Source: Candidatus Marimicrobium litorale (lineage in GTDB: Bacteria; Pseudomonadota; Gammaproteobacteria; Pseudomonadales; Halieaceae). Taken from it: a stretch of 64,000 nucleotides of DNA. Shown here one piece after another: positions 1 through 8,830 of this stretch (the first letter of the stretch is position 1; every line of letters starts with the position of its first letter). The notes under the pieces are model-generated. The model was not told where the DNA came from and did no database searches. It worked only from the letters and a program-made list of their open reading frames with translations. The position numbers were made by a program, and so were the translations under genes. The stretch spans positions 1-64,000 of the forward strand of contig NZ_SHNO01000001.1 of assembly GCF_026262645.1 (NCBI RefSeq), given 5' to 3'.

Positions 1-20
1 TCGCCAGGCTTCTAAACCCA

Positions 21-53
21 ATCCCGCAGTGCGTCAGTGCTGCGGGATTTTTT
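21..53 (+). terminator. Rho-independent terminator of an upstream gene
   Basis: A 9-bp stem (atcccgcag at 21-29 pairing with ctgcgggat at 40-48) is followed directly by a T run to about position 53. This is a textbook intrinsic terminator for plus-strand transcription. The gene it ends lies left of the window; positions 1-20 show too little to identify it. From 54 to 203 I see no gene. Confidence 0.8.
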
Positions 54-203
54 ATGGGTGACGAATGTGCTGGATCGACGCCTCTTTGCGCATAGTGTGT
101 TGCACCGTGAGAGGGGATCAGCGTATTCTTCCCTCGCGTCACTGCCTCGCAGGTTAGGCGCTTGTCACAAGTGCAGATTCATAATTCATAGCAGGCATGC
201 CCA

Positions 204-1046
204 ATGGAAAACTCTCCTGGCCTAATAGGTTTGCTCCCCATCGCTCTCGTTATCGGCGTCTATTTGCTGGTGCGGTTCTACCGTCGCTGGAAGGAGAAAA
301 AGATCCTTGTTACGCCGCTTCCGCGAGACATGATCAGGTGTCTTGAAGGCTCTGTGCCCTTTTACATCGCGCTTGATCTGGAGGCTCAGGAACGCCTGAG
401 GGTTAAGATAAAGCGCTTTCTTGCAGAAAAAACGTTCTATGGCTGCGCCGGGCTGGTGATTACCGATGACATGCAATTAATCATCGCAGCCGAAGCCTGT
501 CTCTTGATTCTGAATCAGGAGGGTCAAATTTATCCTGGCCTAACCTCGATTCTGGTCTACCCCAGCACCTTTGTCGCGAAACGTGAGGAGCTATCGGAGG
601 ATGGCACCCGTTCTGTCTCATCACGCGATTTACTCGGTGAATCGTGGGATACGGGAAAGGTCGTTCTTGCCTGGGACGCAGTAGCGAAGGGAGTCGCTGA
701 TTTTGCCGACGGTAACAATGTTGTGCTGCACGAGTTTGCTCATCAACTTGATTCAAGCTCCGGCCGAGCAAACGGCGCGCCGCCATTATCAAACAATAGT
801 TACAAGAACTGGGCGAGGGTTTTGTCAGCCAATTACGAGGACCTCAGGTTGCGCAGTCAGCGGGCCTTGCCCACTGTTATTGATACCTACGGCGCCACCA
901 ACCCCGCTGAGTTTTTTGCTGTGGCGACCGAGACATTTTTTGAGCGCCCCCATGAGCTGCATCATCGGCGTCCTGAGTTGTTTGAACAGCTCAGTATTTA
1001 TTACCGTCTTGATCCGAGAGACTGGGCCCCGCGTGAGGATCCCTGA
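204..1046 (+). CDS. mtfA: MtfA-like zinc peptidase
   Basis: A 280-residue protein of the MtfA (M90) family. In E. coli, MtfA is a zinc aminopeptidase that also binds the glucose-PTS regulator Mlc. A hydrophobic segment at about residues 6-24 suggests an N-terminal membrane anchor. The zinc motif HEFAH lies at 176-180 (H176, E177, H180) and an acidic AEFFAVATE segment at 235-243 supplies the third ligand, as in the family. Length fits MtfA. Its stop codon abuts the end of the convergent oxygenase gene with no spacer. The substrate here is unknown, and a role in sugar-PTS control is known only for enterobacteria. Confidence 0.88.
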   Translation: MENSPGLIGLLPIALVIGVYLLVRFYRRWKEKKILVTPLPRDMIRCLEGSVPFYIALDLEAQERLRVKIKRFLAEKTFYGCAGLVITDDMQLIIAAEACLLILNQEGQIYPGLTSILVYPSTFVAKREELSEDGTRSVSSRDLLGESWDTGKVVLAWDAVAKGVADFADGNNVVLHEFAHQLDSSSGRANGAPPLSNNSYKNWARVLSANYEDLRLRSQRALPTVIDTYGATNPAEFFAVATETFFERPHELHHRRPELFEQLSIYYRLDPRDWAPREDP

Positions 1047-1967
1047 TCAAGTCTCTGTTCGGTAGTGCTTGATTTGCACTTCTTCGCCATAGTCTCCGTA
1101 ATCTCCCTGGGCTCGCAGCTCGCGAAACTCTCGCCAGGAGAGCCGGCGATAATGAGGCTTATCTCGGCTATTGATGGCTGAGGGGAGGGGTGTGACGACG
1201 CAGTCCATAGCCGGGTTCAGAAAGAACACAATGCTGTATCGGTCGCTTCCTGAACTTGCGCGCACTCGGTGTAGCGGCGCTTTGAATCGGTCGTTGGACC
1301 AGACTTGCAGCATATCGCCGATATTGATCGTTAGGGCACCCTTCACGGGGCTAACATCATGCCACCCGTCGTGGTAAATCTGCAGACCAGCCACATCACC
1401 TTGCTGCAATACTTTAAGCCCGCCTGCATCTGTGTGTTCACTGATACCGAGCGGGCCTGCCGCCGGCGCATCGGTGTCGGCCAGCGCGTCATTCACCGGG
1501 TAGTAATTGAGTCGCGTGAAGGAAGAATGGGCCGGATCGAAAGCGTTTCGAAGCGCACTGCTCTCGGCGCCCAGCGCCTGGCTGAACGCGTCCAGAAGAT
1601 CGAGAGATAAGTGACGACAGCGATCTGAGTATAACTCCATCGTGCGCCGAAAGTGCTGCCGCCCCGCAGGCCACGGAATCGAGAACCCGGGCCCGAAATC
1701 GAAGATTTCCTTGCGATCGCGGCGCTGCTTCGTGAGTTCCCGGTCGTAGTAGCCCCAGGGATTGTCTAGAGTTCGAACGACCGCCTGCTTTTCCGCCATG
1801 GACTGGGTAAAGAACAAGGTAGTTTCACTCAGTGCGTCACGGTTGATGTCGTTTGCAAGCGGATGGTTAACCAGGTTGAAAATCCCATAGTCCTCGCAGG
1901 CCTCTATGATTGCCTCCCGCACGGTGGCTGGGTCGTCCTCGAAATTAATCAGTGGAATTTGGGTCAT
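1047..1967 (-). CDS. isopenicillin N synthase-like 2OG-Fe(II) oxygenase
   Basis: A 306-residue soluble non-heme iron dioxygenase. The N-terminal DIOX_N-like region (about 4-115) begins with IPLINF. The C-terminal jelly-roll domain carries the iron ligands H178, D180 (EHTDAGG) and H233, and the 2-oxoglutarate-binding pair R243-x-S245 (RYS). These are the standard residues of the IPNS/flavanone hydroxylase family, which hydroxylates or desaturates small molecules. No biosynthetic cluster surrounds it, so the substrate cannot be told. The start gives the usual short lead before the first strand. It lies downstream of the HD-GYP gene on the same strand, about 60 bp away. Confidence 0.88.
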   Translation of the reverse strand: MTQIPLINFEDDPATVREAIIEACEDYGIFNLVNHPLANDINRDALSETTLFFTQSMAEKQAVVRTLDNPWGYYDRELTKQRRDRKEIFDFGPGFSIPWPAGRQHFRRTMELYSDRCRHLSLDLLDAFSQALGAESSALRNAFDPAHSSFTRLNYYPVNDALADTDAPAAGPLGISEHTDAGGLKVLQQGDVAGLQIYHDGWHDVSPVKGALTINIGDMLQVWSNDRFKAPLHRVRASSGSDRYSIVFFLNPAMDCVVTPLPSAINSRDKPHYRRLSWREFRELRAQGDYGDYGEEVQIKHYRTET

Positions 1968-2026
1968 AGCACTACGGCAACTGTCTGCCAGGTATTGTTA
2001 TTGCAGGGGTGTTGTTCATTGCGTTT

Positions 2027-4531
2027 TTATACCGCGAGGTATTTGTCCAAATCAAGTACCTCCGGCGCAGTATCGTGCAAAAATTCTTTCGCATAACGTA
2101 AATAGATTTCTTCGCGCAGGAAGAGTTCAAAACAATCCCGGTCGAGATGGTCATCCAATACCATCTTGTGCAGGATATCGATGGCTGCAGCAACTGTTTT
2201 GGCTTTTTTATAGGGCCTGTCGGCCGCTGTGAGTGCTTCGAACACATCTGCAATGGCCAGCAATCGCTCGGGAATACTCAGTTGATCGCCGGGCAAACGG
2301 CGCGGGTAACCTGTGCCTTTCAGAGTCTCGTGATGTGTTGATGCATAGCGGGGTACGTTTTTTAGTTCCTCCGGAAACGGCAGGCTCTCGAGCATCTTGA
2401 TGGTGCTGATCATGTGCTCGTTAATCTTGAAGCGATCCTCTTTGGTCAGGGTGCCACGTGAAACCGTCAGATTATAGATTTCCCCCTGGTTATAAAGATT
2501 GTCCGGAATGTCCATGTCTATGCCGAGAGCAGGCGGATAATCAGCCGACTGTTCGCGACCGATGACGTGCTCGGGCTTGTCAGCCAGCAGGTGTTCCGTT
2601 GCGGGCAGGTCTTGTCTGGTGGTTTTGTTGCGCAGTTCTTCCAATGGTGATAACCCGAGACGGTTGTCGAAGTGGCGTTGCCAGGTGCGTTGGGCAATGG
2701 TCTTGATCCTCTCCTGCTTGTCCGCGTCAAGAAACTCTCCGCCGATATTACAACTGGCAACGAAGGCAAAATCTTTCATTAGCTGAGTCTGTTTTTCCTC
2801 TAGCCGATCGAAATGCATCGGCTGCAGATCAGGCGCTGCTGCGCATTGTTTCAGGTAGTCAATTTCTGCATCTCGCCAAAGCACCTCAAAGCGCATCCGG
2901 ATTTCGTGTATCCGGTTGTAGATGGTTTCCAGCTTACTTCCCTTATCTACAATGTGTTCCGGCGTGGTGATCTTGCCGCAATCGTGCAGCCAGGCAGCGA
3001 TGCGGAATTCACGCCACTTATCGTCCGAATCAATATGGAACGCCTTAAATGCAGGATGATCACTGGCCGAAGCGCTCTCTGCCAGCATAAGCGCGAGCTC
3101 GGGTACGCGCTTGCAGTGTCCGCCGGTATAGGCTGATTTATCGTCGATTGCCTGTCCGATCACTTCGATAAAGGCATCCATCAGCGCGCGCTGGGCCGTC
3201 TCGTGTGTCTGTATCGCGCTTACCATGCTCACCATGGATTCAGACAAATCGTCGAGCTCGCGGATATGGGAATTCACCCGGGTGACGCTGGCGTATTCCC
3301 GTCGCCGCACCTTGTCGTTCTCCAGTGCCAGCTGTTTTACCGGTCGAACAATCGGATTGGCAAGAAACCAGGTGACAGGAACGAGTAACAGCAGAAATAG
3401 TGCCGTGGCGATCATTGATACTCTGACTTGTTCAAGAAACGGCCTGACCACGGCATCTCTGGGGGACAATACACCCAGAAACAGCTGGTGCTCCCTAGCG
3501 CCTGTCGAGGCCGCATAGGCCAGATAAATATCGTCATTTAACGATGTCTCGACCAGTGTGCCCTGGAGCTCGGGATTGTGGGCGATGGTTGTGAGTATTT
3601 GGGTGGGAATTGCCTCCGAGCGATGCCCGGCGGGCGTCTTGTCTGTGGCGCTCATAGCGCGAAGGTCCGGTTGGGTTACGATAGAACCTCCTGCATTTTC
3701 GTGCGCTGTACGTATCGGTAACGGAGGGGCAGCTACTGCAGTCTTATCGGCCTTACTGGAAGCGATCACCTCGCCCGCGCGATTAAACAGGTAAATCTCT
3801 CCCTGGTTGGCGACATGATGTTGCCGCAGGTACGCGGAGACCGTCTCCATCGTCATATCGATGGCGACCACAGTGCCCGTCTCTTGCAGCCGTTTCGACA
3901 TCGTACGACCGGGAATGCCCAGCTGCGCGAACATATAGGGGGACGTGACGTGAACTCCGGTGGCTGCCATTGCGCTCGAATACCAGGGGCGTGACCGTAC
4001 ATCAAAACTAGTAGGCTCCGATCTACTGATCCGTGTCTCCAGTTCTGCGTTGAGGTAGCGATAGTGTCGCTCCTTACCATGTTTTTTTATCTCATCGGAG
4101 ATGACGACCCAGCGGTCGGCGGGTGCTGCCTGTAACGATGTGCGTGCGAGTTGACTGGCATTGAGGTTAATCACCTCGTAAAAGCTGTCGTCTTTCCTGC
4201 CCAGGTAGATGCCGTGGTACAACGGGTTTTTCAGTAATACTTCGGTGAAGATCGTCAGGTGCGCGGATTCCGACTGCGGATCTTGCAAGGCCGGGTTATC
4301 AGCAAGCAGGTCGATAATGTTGGCGTTGATAAGGCCGATGTTACGCAGTTCGCCGGTCACCCTGTTGGCGGTTGCGGTGTAAATATCGGTGGCGACCTCG
4401 CGCGCCATGGCCTGACCAAAATAGTACTGCAGGCCAATCGCCAGGCTCGCGGTAAGCAGTGTGACAACAATAAAGGCGGTCACCACGGTAAAGCGAATTG
4501 TGGAGTGCGTTTTTCGAAAAAATTGCAGCAT
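2027..4531 (-). CDS. membrane sensor with HD-GYP phosphodiesterase domain
   Basis: An 834-residue inner-membrane signalling protein. TM1 is near 13-33, followed by a periplasmic dCache-like region (about 40-365; the RSRPWY motif at 179-184 is typical), TM2 near 371-390, a HAMP-like linker (391-443) and a cytoplasmic HD-GYP domain. Catalytic features visible are HDCGK at 516-520, HHE at 733-735 and GTGYP at 739-743. The family hydrolyses cyclic di-GMP, so the likely role is lowering c-di-GMP in response to an external ligand. A long insertion of roughly 150 residues separates the HD pair from the distal motifs and contains HIGREQS and a Lys/Glu-rich stretch. Ligand and output are unknown. Confidence 0.88.
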   Translation of the reverse strand: MLQFFRKTHSTIRFTVVTAFIVVTLLTASLAIGLQYYFGQAMAREVATDIYTATANRVTGELRNIGLINANIIDLLADNPALQDPQSESAHLTIFTEVLLKNPLYHGIYLGRKDDSFYEVINLNASQLARTSLQAAPADRWVVISDEIKKHGKERHYRYLNAELETRISRSEPTSFDVRSRPWYSSAMAATGVHVTSPYMFAQLGIPGRTMSKRLQETGTVVAIDMTMETVSAYLRQHHVANQGEIYLFNRAGEVIASSKADKTAVAAPPLPIRTAHENAGGSIVTQPDLRAMSATDKTPAGHRSEAIPTQILTTIAHNPELQGTLVETSLNDDIYLAYAASTGAREHQLFLGVLSPRDAVVRPFLEQVRVSMIATALFLLLLVPVTWFLANPIVRPVKQLALENDKVRRREYASVTRVNSHIRELDDLSESMVSMVSAIQTHETAQRALMDAFIEVIGQAIDDKSAYTGGHCKRVPELALMLAESASASDHPAFKAFHIDSDDKWREFRIAAWLHDCGKITTPEHIVDKGSKLETIYNRIHEIRMRFEVLWRDAEIDYLKQCAAAPDLQPMHFDRLEEKQTQLMKDFAFVASCNIGGEFLDADKQERIKTIAQRTWQRHFDNRLGLSPLEELRNKTTRQDLPATEHLLADKPEHVIGREQSADYPPALGIDMDIPDNLYNQGEIYNLTVSRGTLTKEDRFKINEHMISTIKMLESLPFPEELKNVPRYASTHHETLKGTGYPRRLPGDQLSIPERLLAIADVFEALTAADRPYKKAKTVAAAIDILHKMVLDDHLDRDCFELFLREEIYLRYAKEFLHDTAPEVLDLDKYLAV

Positions 4532-4638
4532 CAGTTAGCGTACCACAGCGTTTTGTGTAGACACCATGCGCTAATTTTATTATCAATCAGTTTTGCTTGC
4601 TGCGTATTGAGGTTGCAGCCAGATGGGAGATGGGAATG

Positions 4639-4668
4639 AAAAAAAGCCGCAATGTGATCATTGCGGCT
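4639..4668 (-). terminator. intrinsic terminator after the Ig-repeat lipoprotein
   Basis: A perfect 10-bp stem (agccgcaatg at 4645-4654, cattgcggct at 4659-4668) has a 4-nt loop. The A run at 4639-4645 on the plus strand reads as a U tail on the minus strand. It lies about 90 nt beyond the stop of the lipoprotein gene, so it terminates that gene's transcript before the HD-GYP gene. A weaker 6-bp stem at 4708-4736 lies between them. Confidence 0.8.
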
Positions 4669-4757
4669 GTCTGTCGTGAAGATGAAGCGCAGCATCGCGT
4701 GCTATTGGCGGCTCCTCGAATGTGAGTAGAAGCCGCTAAAATAAACTAGCGGTGACG

Positions 4758-5969
4758 TTAAATATCTGCAGCCTCAAGATCAAATGTCTTTTGGTCTGTT
4801 GTCTCTGAATTGGTGACTTTAATGGTGACTTTGTATTGCCCCGCGACGATGTTACCGGCCGCCCACCCCAGCACCCCCGTAGAGGCATTACCGGGTGGCG
4901 TAAAGTTGGGCCCGTTTGCAATCGTGGGCACGGTGTTTACCACTTCCCAAGTGCTTGTGGGGCCGCCGCCGCTTGAGCTTATTGTTGTGGTGTATTCCAC
5001 TCCCACCGCAGCATTTGGCAGCGGGTTGCTGCTGACGATCTGTATGCCCGCCGGGCTGACCATGAGGATAAAGGATGACTGAACGTCGGTGGTGCCATCG
5101 AAGACTTGTACTACAAGTCCATAATCGCCTACCGCTGCAGGCGTCCCAGATAAAACGCCGTATTGACTGAGCGTAAAGCCTGTTCCGTCATCATCGACGA
5201 TATCCCATATGTAATTGGCCTCCACACCCCCCGATGCTTGCAGCACAGCAACGTATCTTGTGCCGACTTCGGCTTCGGGCAAAGATGATGTTGTGATTGT
5301 CAGTGGATTGCCACCTACGTCCAAGATAAATGTCTTGGTGTTGGTGCTCACTCCATCCCCCACCGACACTGTCAATGCATATTGGCCGTTAGTAGGCGCG
5401 GTGCCGTTGAGGAGGCCGTCGGGCCTCAACTGCAGGCCGCTGCCACCACCATTTTCCAGGTTCCACTGATAGTCGTCGCTTTGACCACCGGTAGCGACAA
5501 GGAGTGCGTTATAGTCGGCACCCGGAGTGGTGGATGGTAACGAATCAGTAGCGATCTTCAGCGGTCCGGGGTCGCGGCCTCCCGTCACCGTGAGAAGATA
5601 AGAGGTCCGATCTGTACTGCCCGCATTATCTCGAACTTGAATAGTCAGTCCATAAGTGCCGCTTTCGAGCACTATACCGTTGAGAATACCGGCGTCGTTG
5701 ATCGTAAGTCCGGTGTTGTCATCATTGAGGATGACCCATGAATAGGACCCTTCTCCCCCGTTAGCCTCGAGCAATACAGTATATTCGACGCCTACAATGG
5801 CCGTAGCTAATGCGGTGGTCGCGATGGTGAGCGGCGGAGGCAGTGGCTCATTACCATCAGGGTCGTAAAAGCTGCCACCGCCGCCACCGCCACCACAGGC
5901 GATGAGGGTAAACACGACGGCGAAGAAAATAGCCAGACGGCTGATGATGTGGGCGCCTCTGATGATCAT
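4758..5969 (-). CDS. lipoprotein with four Ig-like repeats
   Basis: A 403-residue secreted lipoprotein. The signal peptide ends in the lipobox LIAC with lipidated Cys25, followed at once by a run of seven glycines that may act as a flexible tether. Four repeats of about 85 residues follow (about 46-129, 136-218, 222-305 and 309-400). Each starts with a pattern like PLTIATxxLPxAxVGxxY and contains an SYxWxI strand and a GxY strand, matching the He_PIG/putative Ig family of surface adhesive or structural proteins. The last repeat is the most divergent. No partner gene is adjacent. Surface exposure or a periplasmic scaffold role is inferred, not shown. Confidence 0.8.
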   Translation of the reverse strand: MIIRGAHIISRLAIFFAVVFTLIACGGGGGGGSFYDPDGNEPLPPPLTIATTALATAIVGVEYTVLLEANGGEGSYSWVILNDDNTGLTINDAGILNGIVLESGTYGLTIQVRDNAGSTDRTSYLLTVTGGRDPGPLKIATDSLPSTTPGADYNALLVATGGQSDDYQWNLENGGGSGLQLRPDGLLNGTAPTNGQYALTVSVGDGVSTNTKTFILDVGGNPLTITTSSLPEAEVGTRYVAVLQASGGVEANYIWDIVDDDGTGFTLSQYGVLSGTPAAVGDYGLVVQVFDGTTDVQSSFILMVSPAGIQIVSSNPLPNAAVGVEYTTTISSSGGGPTSTWEVVNTVPTIANGPNFTPPGNASTGVLGWAAGNIVAGQYKVTIKVTNSETTDQKTFDLEAADI

Positions 5970-6303
5970 TGTTATCCCCTGCTGTCTGCCATTATTTAGC
6001 AGATCGTGTGGCTTTATCGGCTTTTGTCGGCCCCGCAGCGTTTGCCTCTGGGATCAACCTGTAAACACTTCGACTCGTTAGAGCTTAGCACGACACCGCA
6101 CAAAAACTCGATTTATAACATAATGATAGGCGCTTTTTGTGATTATTTACACAAGGTTTATGGCGGCGCCTCGGCAGGCGCTTATCCTGCGGCCCCCAGG
6201 GTGTCTGCTACGCTGTTGGCGGGTATCTTGCAAGTGCGCCGCCGTGGCGGTTTCAGTGGCTTCGATGCTTGCGCCGCCACGGGCAACTGCTACCATCGGC
6301 GCG
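5970..6303. other. intergenic/leader region before the glycosyltransferase
   Basis: 334 bp between the divergent lipoprotein and glycosyltransferase genes. A plausible sigma70-like promoter for the plus strand is acgaca (6090-6095), an 18-bp spacer, then tataac (6114-6119). Open frames cross the region, including an in-frame upstream extension of the glycosyltransferase from ATG codons at 6139 or 6160, the latter with an aagg motif before it. The extension translates to an Arg/Cys/Ala-rich stretch unlike the family. I see no RNA gene here. Confidence 0.4.
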
Positions 6304-7149
6304 ATGGCGGCCCCCTCTACATTATCTGTTCAGCTCTCCGTATCGATTGTTCTGCACGACAGCTGCCTCAGTCTTTTGCACAGGACCCTGAGCAGCCTGT
6401 CGGTCGCCGCAGGGCAAGCGCAGGAGTCAGGCTTGTTGCGGGGTCTCACGGTGACCCTTGTCGACAATGCGTCAGGCGCGACTTACCGCGAGCAATTAGC
6501 GGCGCTGGTGAATGAGTGGCCCAGTGATGACTTACGACTGCAATGCGAGTGGCAGTCAACTAATCGGGGTTTCGGTCCCGGCCACAATGTGGTGATCCGC
6601 GAGCTTGATAGCGATTACCACCTGGTCCTTAACCCGGATGTGGAGCTGCAGCCAGACACCCTGCAGGCGGGTCTGTCCGTCCTGCAATCACACAGTGATA
6701 TTATCCTGGTTAGCCCCTGGGCGGCGGGCGGGAGCGGCGAACAGGAGTTCCTGTGCAAGGACTACCCAAGTGCACTGGTACTGCTGCTGCGAGGCTTTGC
6801 CCCGCTGGCGGTGAGACGGCTGTTTCGACGGCGCCTGAACGCTTATGAGTTGCGTGACCGGTGCAGTGGTAAGGCGCGAGTGGAGGTGCTTATAGCCAGC
6901 GGCTGCTTCATGCTCGCCCGAACCGCTGAGCTGCGCGCCGTCGGGGGGTTCAATGAGCAGTTTTTTCTCTATTTTGAGGACTTCGACCTGTCATTGCGGC
7001 TGAAAAATAAGGGCCGACTGGTGTTTGACCCTTCAGTGCGTATTGTGCATCACGGTGGTTACGCGGCCAGCAAAGGCTGGAGGCATCTGCGCTATTTTGT
7101 CGCATCCGGCATCCGTTTTTTCAATCATCACGGCTGGCGATGGATATAG
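6304..7149 (+). CDS. family 2 glycosyltransferase
   Basis: A 281-residue GT-A fold transferase of the rhamnosyltransferase (WbbL-like) type. Using the start at 6304, the motifs are VDNASG (53-58), the NRGFGPGHN loop (87-95) and NPDVEL (110-115, the DxD-like metal site), then a C-terminal EDFDLSLRL acceptor motif and HHGG. The family moves a sugar from a nucleotide or dTDP donor onto cell-surface glycans. The start is uncertain: 6304 gives the normal family N-terminus but has no clear ribosome site, while ATG 6160 has a weak one and would add 48 atypical residues. No other polysaccharide genes are near, so the acceptor is unknown. Confidence 0.82.
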   Translation: MAAPSTLSVQLSVSIVLHDSCLSLLHRTLSSLSVAAGQAQESGLLRGLTVTLVDNASGATYREQLAALVNEWPSDDLRLQCEWQSTNRGFGPGHNVVIRELDSDYHLVLNPDVELQPDTLQAGLSVLQSHSDIILVSPWAAGGSGEQEFLCKDYPSALVLLLRGFAPLAVRRLFRRRLNAYELRDRCSGKARVEVLIASGCFMLARTAELRAVGGFNEQFFLYFEDFDLSLRLKNKGRLVFDPSVRIVHHGGYAASKGWRHLRYFVASGIRFFNHHGWRWI

Positions 7150-7197
7150 TGCAGTCGTCTTTACTGTTAAACTACCCATTTACGAGGTCGTATTGTC

Positions 7198-7911
7198 ATG
7201 GATAGTGGTTCGCAGGAAATGCGGCGGCTGGCGTATCTTGACGCACTGGGTGTCGACACCTATGTCTCGCGCGAGCAGCTGCCGGGTGCTGCACCAACGC
7301 GGAGGCTGGCCATTGTGCCACCTGCTCACCCTGTGCAGCCGGCAGGTCGCCCGGAGTCCACCGCCCAGCCCGCTACGCCACCGATGCCGCGACTGAACGC
7401 GGATCAGGCTGCCAGGTCATCGCAGCCTGACAGCGGGGTCGGCGTAACAGCTGTTACCCCGGCTGCGTCGGTTGACGTGCCGCGCTTTAGCCTCGCCGCG
7501 ATTGAGGCAGGAAACTGGCTATGGGTAGAGGAGCTGGCGGGCATGCCCCTTACCACTGAGCAAGTGCAGCTGGTTAAGTCCATGGCAGGTGCTCTGGGCC
7601 ACGCTGAGGGCGCGGTCGAGTCCGCTCCCGGGCAGCCGCAGGTGCAGCAGTTCGACTGGCCGATGCACAGTAATCAACAGTTGGATCAGGGTGAAGCATC
7701 CGCCCGTGCCGCGGTTGCCGGTTTTATCGGGCGCAAGCTGGATGAATCGGGTTGCCGTGGCCTTGTCATGCTGGGGGGAGGGTCTGCGCAGCGGCTGCCC
7801 GATTTGGGGTTCCGGACTGTCAAAATCGAAAGCAGCGCGGAACTCCTGCAGCGCCCGGATCTGAAGCCCGCCGCCTGGCGGGCGTTGCTGACGTTGGTCT
7901 CAGCAGCGTGA
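7198..7911 (+). CDS. holD: probable DNA polymerase III psi subunit (HolD-like)
   Basis: A 237-residue protein with weak overall similarity to anything obvious. The N-terminus (RRLAYLDALGVDTYVSR, residues 9-25) resembles the chi-binding start of HolD (RRDWQLQQLGITQWSLR in E. coli, from memory). The end (SSAELLQRPDLKPAAWRALL) resembles HolD's final helix, where a serine/leucine stretch precedes an xxxRAxLW-type helix. A long Pro/Ala-rich linker (about 45-95) makes it larger than the 137-residue enteric protein. It sits directly before rimI, the same place as holD in E. coli and the cryptic psi gene described in Pseudomonas. Psi bridges the clamp loader and chi/SSB. The call rests on position plus two short resemblances. 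Confidence 0.6.
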   Translation: MDSGSQEMRRLAYLDALGVDTYVSREQLPGAAPTRRLAIVPPAHPVQPAGRPESTAQPATPPMPRLNADQAARSSQPDSGVGVTAVTPAASVDVPRFSLAAIEAGNWLWVEELAGMPLTTEQVQLVKSMAGALGHAEGAVESAPGQPQVQQFDWPMHSNQQLDQGEASARAAVAGFIGRKLDESGCRGLVMLGGGSAQRLPDLGFRTVKIESSAELLQRPDLKPAAWRALLTLVSAA

Positions 7912-7929
7912 AACGGTCGCAGTGCTGAT

Positions 7930-8415
7930 ATGACAGTACCTTTTGGCTCTGGCCGCGCTCAACCCTATATAACCCGTCCAGGCACACCGCAGGAGGCCGC
8001 GATTATGGCGACTATCGCCGCCGCGGTCAGCCTGTCGCCGTGGTCTGAGGAGCGTCTGTTGGCCGCCTGCATGGACGAGCGGACGACCGGCCCTGTGGTC
8101 AGGGTCATCGAAGAAGCGGGCGAGGTGCTTGGCTTTATGGTTTACGCCCGCGTGCTGGACGAGGTGACCGTGCTCGAAATCGCCGTGTGCGCCGAGTATC
8201 AGGGACGAGGCCTCGGCCAGGCTCTGTTGTGCAGCGCCCTGCAGGAGATGCGGCGAGTCGGTGCGGTTCGCTGCCTCCTGGAGGTGCGCGAGTCCAATCA
8301 GCCCGCTCGCCGTCTGTATCAGCGCAACGGGTTCAGCATAGACGGAACGCGCAAGCAGTATTATCCGTGTGCGGACGGGCGAGAGGACGCTCTGTTAATG
8401 TCCGCGCCACTATGA
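7930..8415 (+). CDS. rimI: ribosomal protein S18 alanine N-acetyltransferase RimI
   Basis: A 161-residue GNAT acetyltransferase that acetylates the N-terminal alanine of ribosomal protein S18 in the family archetype. Visible motifs are SPWSEE (36-41), the acetyl-CoA pyrophosphate loop QGRGLGQ (91-97), EVRESNQPARRLYQRNGF and the RimI-typical tail YYPCADGREDALLM. The N-terminus is about 15 residues longer than E. coli RimI; a later start is possible. It follows the HolD-like gene by 18 bp, reproducing the enteric and pseudomonad holD-rimI pairing, and is followed 10 bp later by a small unknown gene, so the three are probably co-transcribed. Confidence 0.92.
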   Translation: MTVPFGSGRAQPYITRPGTPQEAAIMATIAAAVSLSPWSEERLLAACMDERTTGPVVRVIEEAGEVLGFMVYARVLDEVTVLEIAVCAEYQGRGLGQALLCSALQEMRRVGAVRCLLEVRESNQPARRLYQRNGFSIDGTRKQYYPCADGREDALLMSAPL

Positions 8416-8425
8416 GGATTGACCG

Positions 8426-8830
8426 ATGAATGTGCTGGATACCGAGTGGTGGAGTATGGCGATTCCACCGGAGTGGTGGGCAGATGCCGAGGACGATAGC
8501 GTTCTTGTCGGTGACAGGGACGATGTGGGTTGTATTCAAATCAGTACACTGCACCGTGATTCGGGCGAGTTCGGGCGAGACGAGCTGGCTGCTATCGCGC
8601 AGCGTGAGTCGGAACAGACCCTGTCATGGGAGGCGGTAACATTGGGGGAGTTTGCGGGTGTTACCAGCCGCTACCGCGAAGAGGACAGTGCGATGCGCGA
8701 ATGGTACGTCGCCAGTGGGTCGCTGTTGTTATTTATTACCTACAGCTGCGACACGGAGAACGAGGCAATGGATGACGCCGCTGTAAACGAGTTGCTGGAT
8801 ACACTGATGGTGCTGGAAAACGCTACCTAG
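8426..8830 (+). CDS. small uncharacterised acidic protein
   Basis: A 134-residue soluble protein, strongly acidic, with no signal peptide or membrane segment. The N-terminus has two WW pairs and an IPPEWWAD stretch; the rest looks like alternating strands and one amphipathic helix ending in [13 protein letters not shown]. This layout loosely recalls Mog1/PsbP-like folds (DcrB and relatives), but I cannot assign a family. It starts with ATG 10 bp after rimI with aggattg before it, so it is likely translated from the same mRNA. Its 3' end overlaps the convergent rnfE stop by 4 nt. Confidence 0.65.
   Translation: MNVLDTEWWSMAIPPEWWADAEDDSVLVGDRDDVGCIQISTLHRDSGEFGRDELAAIAQRESEQTLSWEAVTLGEFAGVTSRYREEDSAMREWYVASGSLLLFITYSCDTENEAMDDAAVNELLDTLMVLENAT

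Noticed and set aside
1-20. 3' end of a tRNA before the first terminator
   Set aside because: An ACCCA string is present but 20 bases cannot show a T-arm or acceptor stem.
37-225. 62-residue open frame at the left edge
   Set aside because: It starts inside the terminator stem, has no ribosome site, and reads as Arg/His/Leu-rich random sequence.
6006-6515. 169-residue open frame overlapping the glycosyltransferase
   Set aside because: Its second half is another frame of the glycosyltransferase gene and the protein is Arg/Cys-rich with no family pattern.
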